Assembly: GCA_963732765.1 (NCBI GenBank)
Contig: CAVTAS010000010.1
Coordinates: forward strand, 558,001-622,000
Source: JANYHF01 sp963732765
GTDB lineage: Bacteria > Pseudomonadota > Alphaproteobacteria > Rhizobiales > Hyphomicrobiaceae
Direction of reading: 5' to 3'
Length of the DNA: 64,000 nt
Shown: piece by piece, positions 24,239 to 33,306 of the stretch
Layout of the letters: each line of letters begins with the position of its first letter
How positions within the stretch are numbered: position 1 is the stretch's first letter
Program-made: the position numbers and the translations under genes
The notes under the pieces: generated by a model
Databases searched by the model: none
What the model was told of the DNA's origin: nothing
Seen by the model: the letters and a program-made list of their open reading frames with translations, nothing else

Positions 24239-25123
24239 TCAGGCAGCCTGCGCGCGGGTTGTCAGTGCGACCCCCAGCACGATGAGCGCAACGCCAGCCC
24301 AGGTCAGGGGCGGATAGTGCTCGTTGAAGACGGCCACGCCGGCAATCAGGCCCACCGCTGCTGCGATATAGCCGATCTGGCTGAGGTAGACGGGACCACC
24401 CACCGCTTGCAGCCGGAAGAACACCGCGAACATGCCGGACGCCGCGGCGACCTGGGCGAGCGCAAGCCCCGGTACACTTACGAACTTGACGAAAGCGTCG
24501 CCGCCTCCCGACGCTATCGCCAGGGCGAGCAGGAACACCGCCGCAGCGGCATGGCTGCCAACCGCCAGTTCGATCGGCCCCGCCCCCTTCGGCCAGTCGA
24601 ATGTGCGATAGATATTGCCGCAAGCCAGCGAGACTGGAATGAGCATGGCCGCCAACACCCAGCCCAAGGGCGCTGGCTGATCGAGGCCGCCGCGCGACGT
24701 CGCCACCAACAGCGCGCCAAGACAGCCCACCGCGATGCCGGCGACACCCAGCCGGTTCGGCGGCCGCACGCCGGTCAGTACCGAAAACAACAGCGTGACG
24801 ATCGGAGACAACGCGAACATAATACCGGCATAACCCGCCCCGACCTTCGGGATGGCTGTGAACAGCAGCAGGTTCGGGATGGCGTAAGACACGGCGGCGG
24901 TGACGATGAAGTAGCGCAGCTGCTGCACGTTGGGCCGGTGCAAGCCGCTGCTTGCCAGCAGCACGCCGCCCAGCACCAGCGCTGCCCCCGCCGATATCAC
25001 AAAGGCCCACAGGATGGGCGGCAAACCGGCGTCACCTGCCAGCTTGCCGAGCGGGATCGACAGGCCGAGCAAGCCGCCCGTCGCCAGCAACAACAATAGT
25101 GGCGATGTCCAAAGTCGGTTCAT
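24239..25123 (-). CDS. EamA/DMT-family transporter
   Basis: A 294-residue, ten-span membrane protein built from two EamA repeats, the usual form of drug/metabolite exporters. The first half ends near VLTGVRPPNRLGVAGIAVGCLGALLV, and the second half ends with NEHYPPLTWAGVALIVLGVAL, the typical family C-terminus. Substrate cannot be told from the sequence; relatives export amino acids, nucleosides or drugs. It faces the solute-binding-protein gene across a 223-bp gap with no recognisable gene. Confidence 0.85.
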   Translation of the reverse strand: MNRLWTSPLLLLLATGGLLGLSIPLGKLAGDAGLPPILWAFVISAGAALVLGGVLLASSGLHRPNVQQLRYFIVTAAVSYAIPNLLLFTAIPKVGAGYAGIMFALSPIVTLLFSVLTGVRPPNRLGVAGIAVGCLGALLVATSRGGLDQPAPLGWVLAAMLIPVSLACGNIYRTFDWPKGAGPIELAVGSHAAAAVFLLALAIASGGGDAFVKFVSVPGLALAQVAAASGMFAVFFRLQAVGGPVYLSQIGYIAAAVGLIAGVAVFNEHYPPLTWAGVALIVLGVALTTRAQAA

Positions 25124-25346
25124 GCGAACTCATTGCAGTGTTTCGGCAGAGCAACCGATCCCACCTTGCCCTAACGTGCGTAGGGGCTGGGGCTCACCGG
25201 CCCCCTTCACCAGAACGCATGTTCAAAGCGACACTAACGCCACTTTGGCGACATTGTCAGGGACCATAAGGCCGTCTAACACTGGCCGCTCCAGATCGCT
25301 GGCCAATCCAGATACGACGTCTGCCAAACCGGAGGCAATCGCCGCA

Positions 25347-26468
25347 ATGCTGCATTTCAAATGGGCGTCCGCCGCTGCCGTCATGACCGTGCTGCTGGCA
25401 TTGCCGGTCGTGCAAGCAAATGCGCAAACGACGCTGAAAATCGCCACCTGGGCTGGCGCCTATGCCGAGGCGCAAAAGATCGCCGTGTTCGACCCCTTTT
25501 CCAAGGACACTGGAACGCGCATCGAGGCCTCGCTGCAGGCGGGCGCTGCCGGCCTCACCGGCACCGATTGGGACGTGGCCGATCTCTCGTCCGCCGACGC
25601 TGCGGCCATGTGCGACAAGGGGTTGCTTGAGACCATAGATGCGGCGGCGCTGAAGGCCGGATCGGACGGCACCGCAGCCAGTTCCGATTTCCTGCCGGGC
25701 GGCCTCGACAAATGTGCCGTCGGCAGCCTCGCCTGGTCCGCGGTTATTCTCTATACAGCTGATAATAAGGACGCCAAGGGCAAGCTGCTGCCCTCACCCA
25801 AGTCCGTGAAGGACTTCTTCGATGTGGTGCGCTTTCCCGGCAAGCGGGGTCTGCCACGCAATCCGCGCTATGTGCTTGAACTCGCGATGCTGGCCGATGG
25901 CGTTCCGGCCGACGACGTCTATCGCTTGCTCGGCACCGAGGCAGGACGCAAGCGCGCCTTCAACCGGCTGAGCACCATCCGTAGCCAGATCATCTGGTGG
26001 ACCGAGCCGCAGGAAGCCATGACCGCGCTGAAAGCCCGGACTACGGCCATGACGCTGGGCTTTTCCGGCCGCGCCTTCATGGAGATCGCGACTGGCACCA
26101 AGCCGATAAAGATTTTGTGGGATTCGCAGATCTACGACGTCGATGTTTGGGCCGTCTCAAAGACGTCGCGCAACAAGGCCGATGCTTTGAAGTTCATCGC
26201 CTATGCCTCCAGCTCGGAAAAGCTGGCCGACAGCGCGCGCCAGCTGCCCTACGGCCCGATGCGGCGGTCGTCCGTGGGCATGGTGGGCAACCACGCCATC
26301 CTGGGCACCGACCTGAAGCCGTTCCTGCCCACCTATCCCGACAACTTCACCACGGCTTTGCGGCTCGACGGTGCGTTCTGGCGGCAGAATGAGGCTGAGC
26401 TTGGCGTGCGACTGGAAGACTGGATCGATAACACGCCAAGCCGCGCCGGCGTCGGCAAACAGGGTTGA
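25347..26468 (+). CDS. Periplasmic solute-binding protein, spermidine/putrescine-type
   Basis: A 373-residue PotD-like extracellular solute-binding protein. A signal peptide of about 27 residues (LLALPVVQANAQ/TTLKIATWAGAY) starts at ATG 25347, with GGAGG 11 bases upstream; in-frame codons further upstream give no signal peptide. The mature start KIATWAGAYAEAQ resembles polyamine and related ABC binding proteins. It stands alone: no permease or ATPase gene is adjacent, so it either serves a transporter elsewhere or is a leftover. Substrate unknown. Confidence 0.8.
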   Translation: MLHFKWASAAAVMTVLLALPVVQANAQTTLKIATWAGAYAEAQKIAVFDPFSKDTGTRIEASLQAGAAGLTGTDWDVADLSSADAAAMCDKGLLETIDAAALKAGSDGTAASSDFLPGGLDKCAVGSLAWSAVILYTADNKDAKGKLLPSPKSVKDFFDVVRFPGKRGLPRNPRYVLELAMLADGVPADDVYRLLGTEAGRKRAFNRLSTIRSQIIWWTEPQEAMTALKARTTAMTLGFSGRAFMEIATGTKPIKILWDSQIYDVDVWAVSKTSRNKADALKFIAYASSSEKLADSARQLPYGPMRRSSVGMVGNHAILGTDLKPFLPTYPDNFTTALRLDGAFWRQNEAELGVRLEDWIDNTPSRAGVGKQG

Positions 26469-26681
26469 GGGACCTTGTGGATCTGGCCGCGTCTGTTGCC
26501 AAGCGGCAACAGTACCGTGACCTTCTGCACCGGTCGATCTTGCGCTAGGGGCTTGCCCCGTGCCACGCTTGCCATGGCGGTGTGGTGAGGGCCCATGGCA
26601 CCAAACGCAGGCTAAGGCTTTGCCAAAGCAGCGACGCGGCGGGACTTGACGGCGGATTCCAGCTTGCAGGGTGGGCATCGA

Positions 26682-28223
26682 ATGAGTTTTCCGAAGACCG
26701 ACAGACCGATGGCGCAGTCTGCCAGCGGCTCCATTGCGCTGCGTCGCTTGGGACTGATTGCAGCTGGCGTGGCATTTATCGCAACGACGATTGCCACCCT
26801 TCCGGCCGACGCCCGCAGCCGGAAGAAACGCGCCAAGGCGGCCGCGGTGGTCGAGAAGTCAATCGCTCCTGACAAGGCAACTGGGTCGCAGGCGCTGCCA
26901 CCCGCCGATCCATTCCCCGAAGACTCCCCAACCAAAACCCAGCTAAGCGCCGGCGCTCTCACGGTAACACTGACCGCGGCTGACGCTGGAGCCACTCTTC
27001 CGGTCGGCGGAAGCGCAGTGGTCACGTTGGCGATTGAAGCGGGCGGCGGCAACCGTTCAGCAACGATCCTGGCCGAGTCCGAGGGCGGTGAAATCCTGGG
27101 CATCACGGGCGGTGACGCCGAAGTCAGCCCGATCCGCGGCGGCCTGTCCGCCGAGATCCGTCTGCCGGCCAGCGGCGCTGCAAACCTCGCCATTGAAATG
27201 GGCTTAAAGGGTGGCGCACGTGGCGCCGACGGCCAGTCGCGCAACCGCATGCGCGTGACGCTGCTGCCGCAAAGGGGCGGCAAGGACGAGAGCGTCCTGG
27301 CGTGGGGCTTAGCCGACTGCGCGGGCGACTATCACGCCGAACTGCAAAAGATCATCGGTTCACGGCGCGATCGCATGTTGCCAGCTCTGGAAGCCGCGAT
27401 TGCTGCCGATCCGGATATTTCCGGAAAATGGATGTTTCCGGGCCAGAACAACTCTCCGCTGCTGATCTGTAAGGGTGCCAAGGGCCGCAAGATCGCCGCG
27501 TGCACCGGTGCGACCGCCGCCAACACGAAAGACGTGCCCGATGCCGAAGCGGCATGGGACGAAGCCCAAGTGGTGCAGCTGGCAAGCGCCGTGCTAGCCA
27601 CCAAAGGCGCGCTGCCGGGCTTCCAGAAGCGCCCCCAGCCGTTACGGCAGGTGTCTTTCACGCTGCTCAACAGCATGAAGAACTACATGGAGCAGGTTCC
27701 GCATCCCGCGCTCTGCACCGGCGTCGAAGGCATGATCGGCTACTATCGGGACCGCACGCCAAACCTGCGCAATACCATCGCGTCGGTGAAGTCCGCCCTG
27801 CCGGCCGCACAGAAGCTGGCCATCGCCAAGGTGGCCGAGCTTGGGCTCGCCCCGGCGGCTGCGAACACCGGCTCCGGCGTCATCTCGGCAGCGGTCGCGG
27901 CCGAACCGGCCAGCAGCTATTCGGCGGTCGACCTGGTGGATCAAATCGGCAAGGCCGTGCTCAACGCAACGGATGGGTCCGAGACGGCCGCCATCAAGGA
28001 CCTCGCGCCCAAGCTGGAGCATATGCGCGCCCTAATGGACGGCCCGACCACGGCCGATCTCGCCGCCGACAAGCGCACGACGGCGTTGGCGGCGCTACGC
28101 CTGATCGAAGCCAACCGCTACATCGCCACGGCGGCCAGGAAGTATGCCGACCTGGACGAGGCGGTCTACGGCACCATGAGCGCGGTAGCCGACGCGCACA
28201 AAGCCCGCTGCACGTGCCAATAG
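26682..28223 (+). CDS. Exported protein of unknown function
   Basis: A 513-residue protein with a signal peptide (hydrophobic RRLGLIAAGVAFIATTIATL, cleavage near ADA at about residue 44). A Lys/Arg-rich then Ala/Pro-rich linker follows. A region near residues 85-185 has beta-rich, repeated Gly/Ala sequence. The C-terminal 300 residues are helical, with scattered cysteines (DCAGDY, LICKGAKGRKIAACTG, ALCTGVEG) and the protein ends CTCQ. I recognise no family. ATG 26682 has AGGGTGGG upstream and is preferred over an in-frame TTG at 26646. No operon partner. Confidence 0.65.
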   Translation: MSFPKTDRPMAQSASGSIALRRLGLIAAGVAFIATTIATLPADARSRKKRAKAAAVVEKSIAPDKATGSQALPPADPFPEDSPTKTQLSAGALTVTLTAADAGATLPVGGSAVVTLAIEAGGGNRSATILAESEGGEILGITGGDAEVSPIRGGLSAEIRLPASGAANLAIEMGLKGGARGADGQSRNRMRVTLLPQRGGKDESVLAWGLADCAGDYHAELQKIIGSRRDRMLPALEAAIAADPDISGKWMFPGQNNSPLLICKGAKGRKIAACTGATAANTKDVPDAEAAWDEAQVVQLASAVLATKGALPGFQKRPQPLRQVSFTLLNSMKNYMEQVPHPALCTGVEGMIGYYRDRTPNLRNTIASVKSALPAAQKLAIAKVAELGLAPAAANTGSGVISAAVAAEPASSYSAVDLVDQIGKAVLNATDGSETAAIKDLAPKLEHMRALMDGPTTADLAADKRTTALAALRLIEANRYIATAARKYADLDEAVYGTMSAVADAHKARCTCQ

Positions 28224-28270
28224 GCACCTGGCTTTGAGCAGCGGCGGCGGCCAAGGTCACGTCATCAAGG

Positions 28271-28498
28271 TCACTGCATGGCCGCCAGCATCGGCTGAAC
28301 CTGTTTACGCCGGGAACCAGCCTCAGCCGGATCGACATGGTCCCGCGCCAGGAAGCACGGCCCGCTATGCGCCATGGCGCAGGTCAGCGGCTCGAAAACG
28401 TCGCCCACATCAAGGGCCGTCAACAGTCTGGGGGTTGCGATAGGGGCGAACGCGATCAGCGCGGCGACCGCGCCGGCCGCCAGCAAGGGCGTGTACAT
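28271..28498 (-). CDS. Possible small exported protein, 75 residues
   Basis: ATG 28498 has GGAG six bases upstream. The product begins with a hydrophobic signal-like stretch (MYTPLLAAGAVAALIAFAP), then a polar region with two cysteines (TCAMAHSGPC) and a Gln-rich end. It lies in the gap between the exported protein gene and ilvB, opposite to both. The good start signals and signal peptide favour a real gene, but I know no relatives. Confidence 0.42.
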   Translation of the reverse strand: MYTPLLAAGAVAALIAFAPIATPRLLTALDVGDVFEPLTCAMAHSGPCFLARDHVDPAEAGSRRKQVQPMLAAMQ

Positions 28499-28702
28499 GG
28501 CAAACTCCGTGTCTTTCCAAGGGGCAGATTTTTGTAAGTCTTTTTCGTCTGACCCTACCATCTGCCTGCCCGGCGGATTTTGCAATCCTGAGTTGCAGAC
28601 AAGGCTGCCACGTCAATAACAACGTAAAGCCAATTTAAGAGCAATTTGGCGGATTGTTTATCGGCTGCGAAAGCACGCCCGTTCAGCCGGTCCCACTTTT
28701 TG

Positions 28703-28797
28703 TTGACCCCTTACCCGGCCTGCCATTACTTTGTGAGCCAGATAAATAGGGCTAGCTACCGCGACTTCCTCGAATCTGGCCTCCCAACTGGGCCAGA
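28703..28797 (+). promoter_or_regulatory. Candidate ilvB promoter and leader hairpin
   Basis: TTGACC (28703-28708) is followed 17 bases later by TTACTT (28726-28731), a moderate promoter. The leader contains TCTGGCC (28775-28781) and GGCCAGA (28791-28797), a 7-bp stem with a 9-nt loop, about 50 bp before the ilvB start. I found no convincing leader peptide rich in branched-chain amino acids, so attenuation is only a possibility. The rest of the 350-bp stretch from 28499 holds nothing else I can identify. Confidence 0.33.
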
Positions 28798-28849
28798 CAC
28801 GCATGGATTTTCGCCGGCTGGCTCCAAATCCACCTCCGGAGCAGACGAC

Positions 28850-30625
28850 ATGGCACGCACGATGACTGGCGCGGAAATGGTCCTGAAGGCGCTTGCCGAT
28901 CAGGGCGTGGAGCACATTTTCGGCTATCCGGGCGGCGCGGTGCTGCCGATCTATGACGAGATGTACCAGCAGGACAAAGTCCAGCACATCCTGGTCCGCC
29001 ACGAACAAGGCGCTGTGCACGCCGCCGAGGGTTACGCCCGCTCGACCGGCAAGATCGGTTGCGTGCTGGTGACGTCCGGCCCCGGCGCCACCAACGCTGT
29101 GACGGGCCTGACCGACGCGCTGCTGGACTCGATCCCGATCGTCTGCCTGACCGGCCAGGTGCCCACGCACCTCATCGGCAACGACGCCTTCCAGGAATGC
29201 GATACAGTCGGCATCACGCGCCCCTGCACCAAGCACAATTGGCTGGTCAAGAAGATCGAGGACCTGCCGCGCGTCCTGCACGAGGCCTTCCACGTCGCCA
29301 AAACCGGCCGCCCCGGTCCCGTCGTCGTCGACATCCCCAAGGACATCCAGTTCGCCAAGGGCGAATACATCGGTCCCGAGGAGATGGATTTCTCCAAGAA
29401 GGCTTACCAGCCACGCGTGAAGGGTGACTCCCGTGCCATCGAGCAGGCGATAGAGCTGTTGGCCAACGCCAAGCGTCCGCTGTTCTACACCGGCGGCGGC
29501 GTCATCAATTCCGGCCCCAAGGCGGCCGCGCTGCTGCGCGAGCTCGTCCAGCTCACCGGCTATCCGATCACGTCCACCCTGATGGGACTGGGCGCGTTTC
29601 CATCGGCCGATCCACTCTGGCTGGGCATGCTGGGCATGCACGGCACCTACGAAGCCAACATGGCCATGCACGATTGCGACGTCATGGTCTGCGTCGGCGC
29701 GCGCTTCGACGACCGCATCACCGGCCGCATCAACGCCTTCGCGCCGCACTCCAAGAAGATCCACATCGACATCGATCCGTCCTCGATCAACAAGAACGTC
29801 CACGTCGATATCCCGATCGTCGGCGATTGCGGCAACGTACTGGCCGACATGCTGGAGGTCTGGCGCAAGAAGGCTCCGCCCACGGACAAGAAGGCCCTGA
29901 AGGCCTGGTGGAAGACGCTCGACACCTGGCGCGCCAAGGACTGCCTGAAATACAAGGCCAACAAGTCGGTAATCATGCCGCAATTGGCCATCGAGCGGCT
30001 CTACGCCCTGACCAAGGACAAGGACACCTACATCACGACGGAAGTCGGCCAGCATCAGATGTGGGCGGCGCAATTCTACCGCTTCGAGGAGCCGAACCGC
30101 TGGATGACCTCGGGCGGCCTGGGCACCATGGGCTATGGCCTGCCGGCGGCGATCGGCGTGCAGGTGGCGCATCCGAAGTCGTTGGTGATCGATATCGCTG
30201 GCGATGCGTCGATTCTGATGAACATCCAGGAGATGTCCACGGCGGTGCAGCACAATCTGCCGGTGAAAGTGTTCATCCTGAACAACCAGTACATGGGCAT
30301 GGTGCGCCAATGGCAGCAGCTGCTGCACGGCAACCGGTTGAGCAATTCGTACACGGAGAGCCTCCCCGACTTCGTGAAACTGGCCGAGGCCTATGGCGGC
30401 ATCGGGCTGCGCGCCGAGCATCCCGGCGAGCTGGACGATAAGATCGAGGAGATGATCGCGGCCAAGAAGCCGGTGCTGTTCGATTGCCGGGTGGCCGCGC
30501 TGGCGAATTGTTTCCCGATGATACCGAGCGGCAAGGCTCATAATGAGATGTTGCTGGGCGAGGATGTGCCGGATGATGAGGCGATCGGGAAGGTGATTGG
30601 GAAGGAGGGGAAGATGTTGGTTTGA
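28850..30625 (+). CDS. ilvB: Acetolactate synthase large (catalytic) subunit
   Basis: A 591-residue thiamine-diphosphate enzyme that makes 2-acetolactate or 2-aceto-2-hydroxybutyrate, the first shared step of branched-chain amino acid synthesis. The N-terminal domain has the catalytic glutamate in VRHEQGAVHAAEGYA and the segment TSGPGATNAVTGL. The central domain has FDDRITG, and the C-terminal TPP-binding motif is GDASILMNIQEM...NNQYMGMVRQW. ATG 28850 has CGGAGC upstream and matches family starts. The regulatory subunit gene ilvN, usually next to ilvB, is absent here; a toxin-antitoxin pair follows instead. Confidence 0.94.
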   Translation: MARTMTGAEMVLKALADQGVEHIFGYPGGAVLPIYDEMYQQDKVQHILVRHEQGAVHAAEGYARSTGKIGCVLVTSGPGATNAVTGLTDALLDSIPIVCLTGQVPTHLIGNDAFQECDTVGITRPCTKHNWLVKKIEDLPRVLHEAFHVAKTGRPGPVVVDIPKDIQFAKGEYIGPEEMDFSKKAYQPRVKGDSRAIEQAIELLANAKRPLFYTGGGVINSGPKAAALLRELVQLTGYPITSTLMGLGAFPSADPLWLGMLGMHGTYEANMAMHDCDVMVCVGARFDDRITGRINAFAPHSKKIHIDIDPSSINKNVHVDIPIVGDCGNVLADMLEVWRKKAPPTDKKALKAWWKTLDTWRAKDCLKYKANKSVIMPQLAIERLYALTKDKDTYITTEVGQHQMWAAQFYRFEEPNRWMTSGGLGTMGYGLPAAIGVQVAHPKSLVIDIAGDASILMNIQEMSTAVQHNLPVKVFILNNQYMGMVRQWQQLLHGNRLSNSYTESLPDFVKLAEAYGGIGLRAEHPGELDDKIEEMIAAKKPVLFDCRVAALANCFPMIPSGKAHNEMLLGEDVPDDEAIGKVIGKEGKMLV

Positions 30626-30667
30626 GGCTTGCTCGCCAATGTCCCTCATTTGTGCAAGGATGCCGTT

Positions 30668-30934
30668 ATGACCACGATCACACTCGACAAAGCCAAGTCC
30701 GACTTGCCGTCGCTCATCGACCGGGCGCTTTCTGGCGAAGAGATCGTTATTGCGCGCGACGGCGGTGCCGTGAAATTGGCGCCGATTGCTTTGCCGGAGG
30801 TGCACGAGCCGGAAGTCGGGTCCAGCTATCGCGGGTTTGGGGTACTTAAGGGCCAACTCATCGTCGGCCCTGAGTTTTTCGAGCCTCTGAGCGACGAGGA
30901 GTGCGGCTTGGGCGGCGAGTCTGGTGCACCGTGA
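30668..30934 (+). CDS. Phd/YefM-family antitoxin
   Basis: An 88-residue protein with the Phd-type N-terminal DNA-binding fold (ITLDKAKSDLPSLIDRALSGEEIVIARDGGAVKLAP) and a flexible acidic C-terminal tail that should wrap the toxin. It overlaps the VapC-like gene by four bases (GTGA), the usual coupling of type II toxin-antitoxin operons. It probably represses its own promoter together with the toxin. ATG 30668 fits the family start. Confidence 0.85.
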   Translation: MTTITLDKAKSDLPSLIDRALSGEEIVIARDGGAVKLAPIALPEVHEPEVGSSYRGFGVLKGQLIVGPEFFEPLSDEECGLGGESGAP

Positions 30935-31317
30935 GACTGCTGTTAGACACCAACGCGTTCCTATGGTGGTTCGCTGGCGACTCCACGCTGCCCGCCCGCA
31001 TCAAAGCGATGATTGAGAGTCGGCCAAACATCATCTTGGTCAGCGCAGCTTCCGCCTGGGAAATCTGCACCAAAGTGCGGATTGGCAAACTGCCAACCGC
31101 TCAGCCGCTCAGCGACGATTTCAACGGCTACTTGCAGCGCTTTCACTTCGAACCATTGCCGATCTCTCTCGAACATGCCGTGCTCGCCGGCCGCATGGCT
31201 GGGTCGCACAAGGATCCGTTTGATCGGATGCTGGCGGCACAGTCGAAGATTGAAGGTATTCCTCTGGCGACGAACGATCCGGCGATGGCGCAGTTTGGGG
31301 TTGTGACGGAGTGGTAG
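30931..31317 (+). CDS. PIN-domain ribonuclease toxin (VapC family)
   Basis: A 128-residue PIN-domain protein starting at a GTG that overlaps the antitoxin stop. The conserved acidic residues are visible: Asp in RLLLDTNAFLWWF, Glu in SAASAWEICTKVRIG, and the Asp pair in HKDPFDRMLAAQ and ATNDPAM. These hold the metal of the RNase active site, which in VapC toxins cuts tRNA or rRNA. The sequence is typical of the PIN subgroup paired with Phd-like antitoxins. The pair appears intact. Confidence 0.87.
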   Translation: MRLLLDTNAFLWWFAGDSTLPARIKAMIESRPNIILVSAASAWEICTKVRIGKLPTAQPLSDDFNGYLQRFHFEPLPISLEHAVLAGRMAGSHKDPFDRMLAAQSKIEGIPLATNDPAMAQFGVVTEW

Positions 31318-31329
31318 CGACTGGCCGCC

Positions 31330-31948
31330 TTAGGCCAACAATTCCCCAAGCTCCCTGCGCATATCATCGAGGCGCTTTCCTTCGAACGTCCACTCCCAGG
31401 CACCATTCAAAGCGCTGGGTTGCATTCCCAAGGCATGGTGCGCCAACATTGCTGCATCTGACAGCGACGTTACCGTGCCTCGAAAGTCAACTTTGTTGCG
31501 CTCGTCAACAGACGTGCACGTAATGTTCGGATCCTTATATAGGTGTAGAACGCTTCCGGGTTTCATACCTATCATTGAAAACTGGAATATCAGTCCGACG
31601 CTTCGCCGCCAGAATTTCTGCCGTTTCTTCCGGCGTTTCAATAATTTGCCCCTCAGCCAATTGTACTTCGCGCTTTGCGGCCAAGCTTAGAGCTGATTGC
31701 ACCCGCTGTGGTGCAATTCGGAAGAATTCTCGACTGCGGCTGACACGATGATCATCGAACGCGTCGTGAAGTTGCTTTTCCACAAACGTTCCATCCTCAA
31801 CTTCTGCCGCGTAGAACAACTCGAAAGGCAGCGGAACGCCGGTCTGAAACAGCGCTCGTATTCGTTGTGCAAGTTCACTTGACGTGCGACCAACCTTGAC
31901 GAGCCCGGGCATAGCCTCATTTGTGAGGATGTAAACAATCTCAGTCAA
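31330..31948 (-). pseudogene. GIY-YIG nuclease-domain protein (T5orf172-like), frameshifted
   Basis: The N-terminal part, IVYILTNEAMPGLVKVGRT, carries the GIY-YIG start and continues to the arginine/histidine region LHDAFDDHRVSRSREFF. After about residue 120 the frame ends; the conserved C-terminal part (FQFSMIGMKPGSVL through WTFEGKRLDDM) follows in another frame, 31641-31330. One extra base near 31588 accounts for this. The likely start is TTG 31948, preceded by GGGGG; an ATG at 31978 lies at the edge of the IS3 element. Its promoter side is cut off by that element. Function of these short GIY-YIG proteins is not established. Confidence 0.7.
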
Positions 31949-32032
31949 TACGGCCCCCAATTGACTATACGAAATCATGATCTGAACCGCCCCGGGATTG
32001 CTGGAGGCTCCAACTCTTGAGAGACTGGAGCC

Positions 32033-32365
32033 ATGACGAACGAATCAAAGACCCCGAGATTCTCGCCCGAGGTACGTGAGCGCGCTGTCCGGATGGTGCT
32101 GGAGCACCGCTCGGAACATCGCTCGCAGTGGGCGGCGATCGCCTCCATCGCGGCCAAGATTGGCTGCACCGCCCAGACGCTGTCAAACTGGTTGCGCCAG
32201 GCCGAGCGCGACTATGGCCACCGCGCCGGTCCCACCACCGACGACCGCGAACGCCTCAAGGCGCTTGAGCGCGAGAACCGTGAGCTGCGCCAGGCCAACG
32301 AGATCCTGCGCAAGGCGAGCGCATATTTTGCCCAGGCGGAGCTCGACCGCCGATGGAAGCCATGA
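32033..32365 (+). CDS. IS3-family transposase OrfA
   Basis: A 110-residue DNA-binding protein. The N-terminal helix-turn-helix is RFSPEVRERAVRMVLEH...IAAKIGCTAQTLSNWLRQAE, followed by a leucine-zipper-like helix (LKALERENRELRQANEILRKASAYF) for oligomerisation. Its end overlaps orfB by 13 bp in the -1 frame, so a programmed -1 frameshift would produce the OrfAB transposase, as in other IS3 elements. Confidence 0.92.
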   Translation: MTNESKTPRFSPEVRERAVRMVLEHRSEHRSQWAAIASIAAKIGCTAQTLSNWLRQAERDYGHRAGPTTDDRERLKALERENRELRQANEILRKASAYFAQAELDRRWKP

Positions 32366-33267
32366 TCCGCTTCGTCGATGCGTACCGCGATGATCACGGG
32401 GTCGAGCCGATCTGCCGTGTGCTGGCAATCGCCCCGTCCACCTATCACGAGTCCGTGCGCCGCCGGGCAGCGCCCGAGACCGCGCCTGCCCGCGTGAGGC
32501 GCGATGCGATACTGCGCGTCGAGATCCGGCGGGTTTTCAACGAGAACTTTCAGGTCTACGGTGTACGGAAGGTTTGGCGGCAATTGCTTCGCGAGGGCAT
32601 CGAGGTGGCGCGCTGCACGGTAACCCGGCTGATGGCCGACATGGGCTTGCAGGGCGTCATCCGCGGCAAGCCGGTGAAGACGACGGTGAGCGACAAGGCC
32701 ACGCCGTGTCCGCTCGATCACGTCAACCGCCAGTTCCGGGCATCTCGCCCGAACGTGCTGTGGGTGTCGGACTTCACCTACGTCGCCACCTGGACGGGTT
32801 TTGTCTATGTGGCCTTCGTGATCGATGCCTATGCGCGCCGGATCGTCGGCTGGCGGGTGTCGCGCTCGGCCCATGCTGGCTTCGTATTGGACGCGCTGGA
32901 GCAGGCGCTGGCCGAGCGAAAGCCTGTCGGCGGCGGCCTCGTCCACCACTCGGATCGCGGCGTGCAGTACGTCTCGATCAGATACACCGAGCGCCTGGCC
33001 GAGGCCGGGCTCGTGCCATCGGTCGGCAGCGTCGGCGACAGCTACGACAATGCCCTCGCCGAGACGATCAATGGGCTCTACAAAGCCGAAGTGATCCACC
33101 GGCTTGGGCCCTGGCGGTCAATAGAGGCCGTCGAATTCGCTACCCTCGAATGGGTCGACTGGTTCAATCACCGGCGCCTGCTGGAGCCCATCGGCCATGT
33201 GCCGCCGGCCGAAGCGGAAGCCGCCTACTACACCGGCCTGGAGGAGCCGCTCGCCTTCGCCGCCTGA
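32353..33267 (+). CDS. IS3-family transposase OrfB (DDE integrase core)
   Basis: A 304-residue integrase-fold protein. The N-terminal HTH_21-type region (FNENFQVYGVRKVWRQLLREG) is followed by the DDE catalytic core: Asp in WVSDFTYVATWTG, Asp in HHSDRGVQYVS and Glu in YDNALAETINGLYK. The C-terminal WVDWFNHRRLLEPIG segment is typical of the family. Normally expressed as an OrfAB fusion by frameshifting, it cuts and joins the element ends. Confidence 0.93.
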   Translation: MEAMIRFVDAYRDDHGVEPICRVLAIAPSTYHESVRRRAAPETAPARVRRDAILRVEIRRVFNENFQVYGVRKVWRQLLREGIEVARCTVTRLMADMGLQGVIRGKPVKTTVSDKATPCPLDHVNRQFRASRPNVLWVSDFTYVATWTGFVYVAFVIDAYARRIVGWRVSRSAHAGFVLDALEQALAERKPVGGGLVHHSDRGVQYVSIRYTERLAEAGLVPSVGSVGDSYDNALAETINGLYKAEVIHRLGPWRSIEAVEFATLEWVDWFNHRRLLEPIGHVPPAEAEAAYYTGLEEPLAFAA

Positions 33268-33306
33268 GTCAAAACAATCAGCCTCCAGCAATCCCGGGGC
33301 GGTTCA

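Larger units (their letters stand above)
31983..33306 (+). mobile_element. Intact IS3-family insertion sequence, 1324 bp
   Basis: Both ends carry a perfect 27-bp terminal inverted repeat beginning TGAACCGCCCCGGGATTGCT (31983-32009 and 33280-33306). A 3-bp target duplication, ATC, flanks it (31980-31982 and 33307-33309). Inside are the two overlapping IS3 reading frames orfA and orfB with all catalytic residues. The clean ends and intact genes suggest recent insertion and a working element. Confidence 0.93.

Noticed and set aside
24930..25346. N-terminal extension of the solute-binding protein
   Set aside because: The extension has no signal peptide and overlaps the divergent transporter gene; ATG 25347 gives a normal signal and ribosome site.
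28658..30856. A 732-codon open frame antisense to ilvB
   Set aside because: Shadow of a certain gene; repetitive Gly/Arg/Val/Asp composition typical of antisense GC-rich frames.
32353..33267. Phage integrase
   Set aside because: The DDE residues, paired orfA and terminal repeats show an IS3 transposase.
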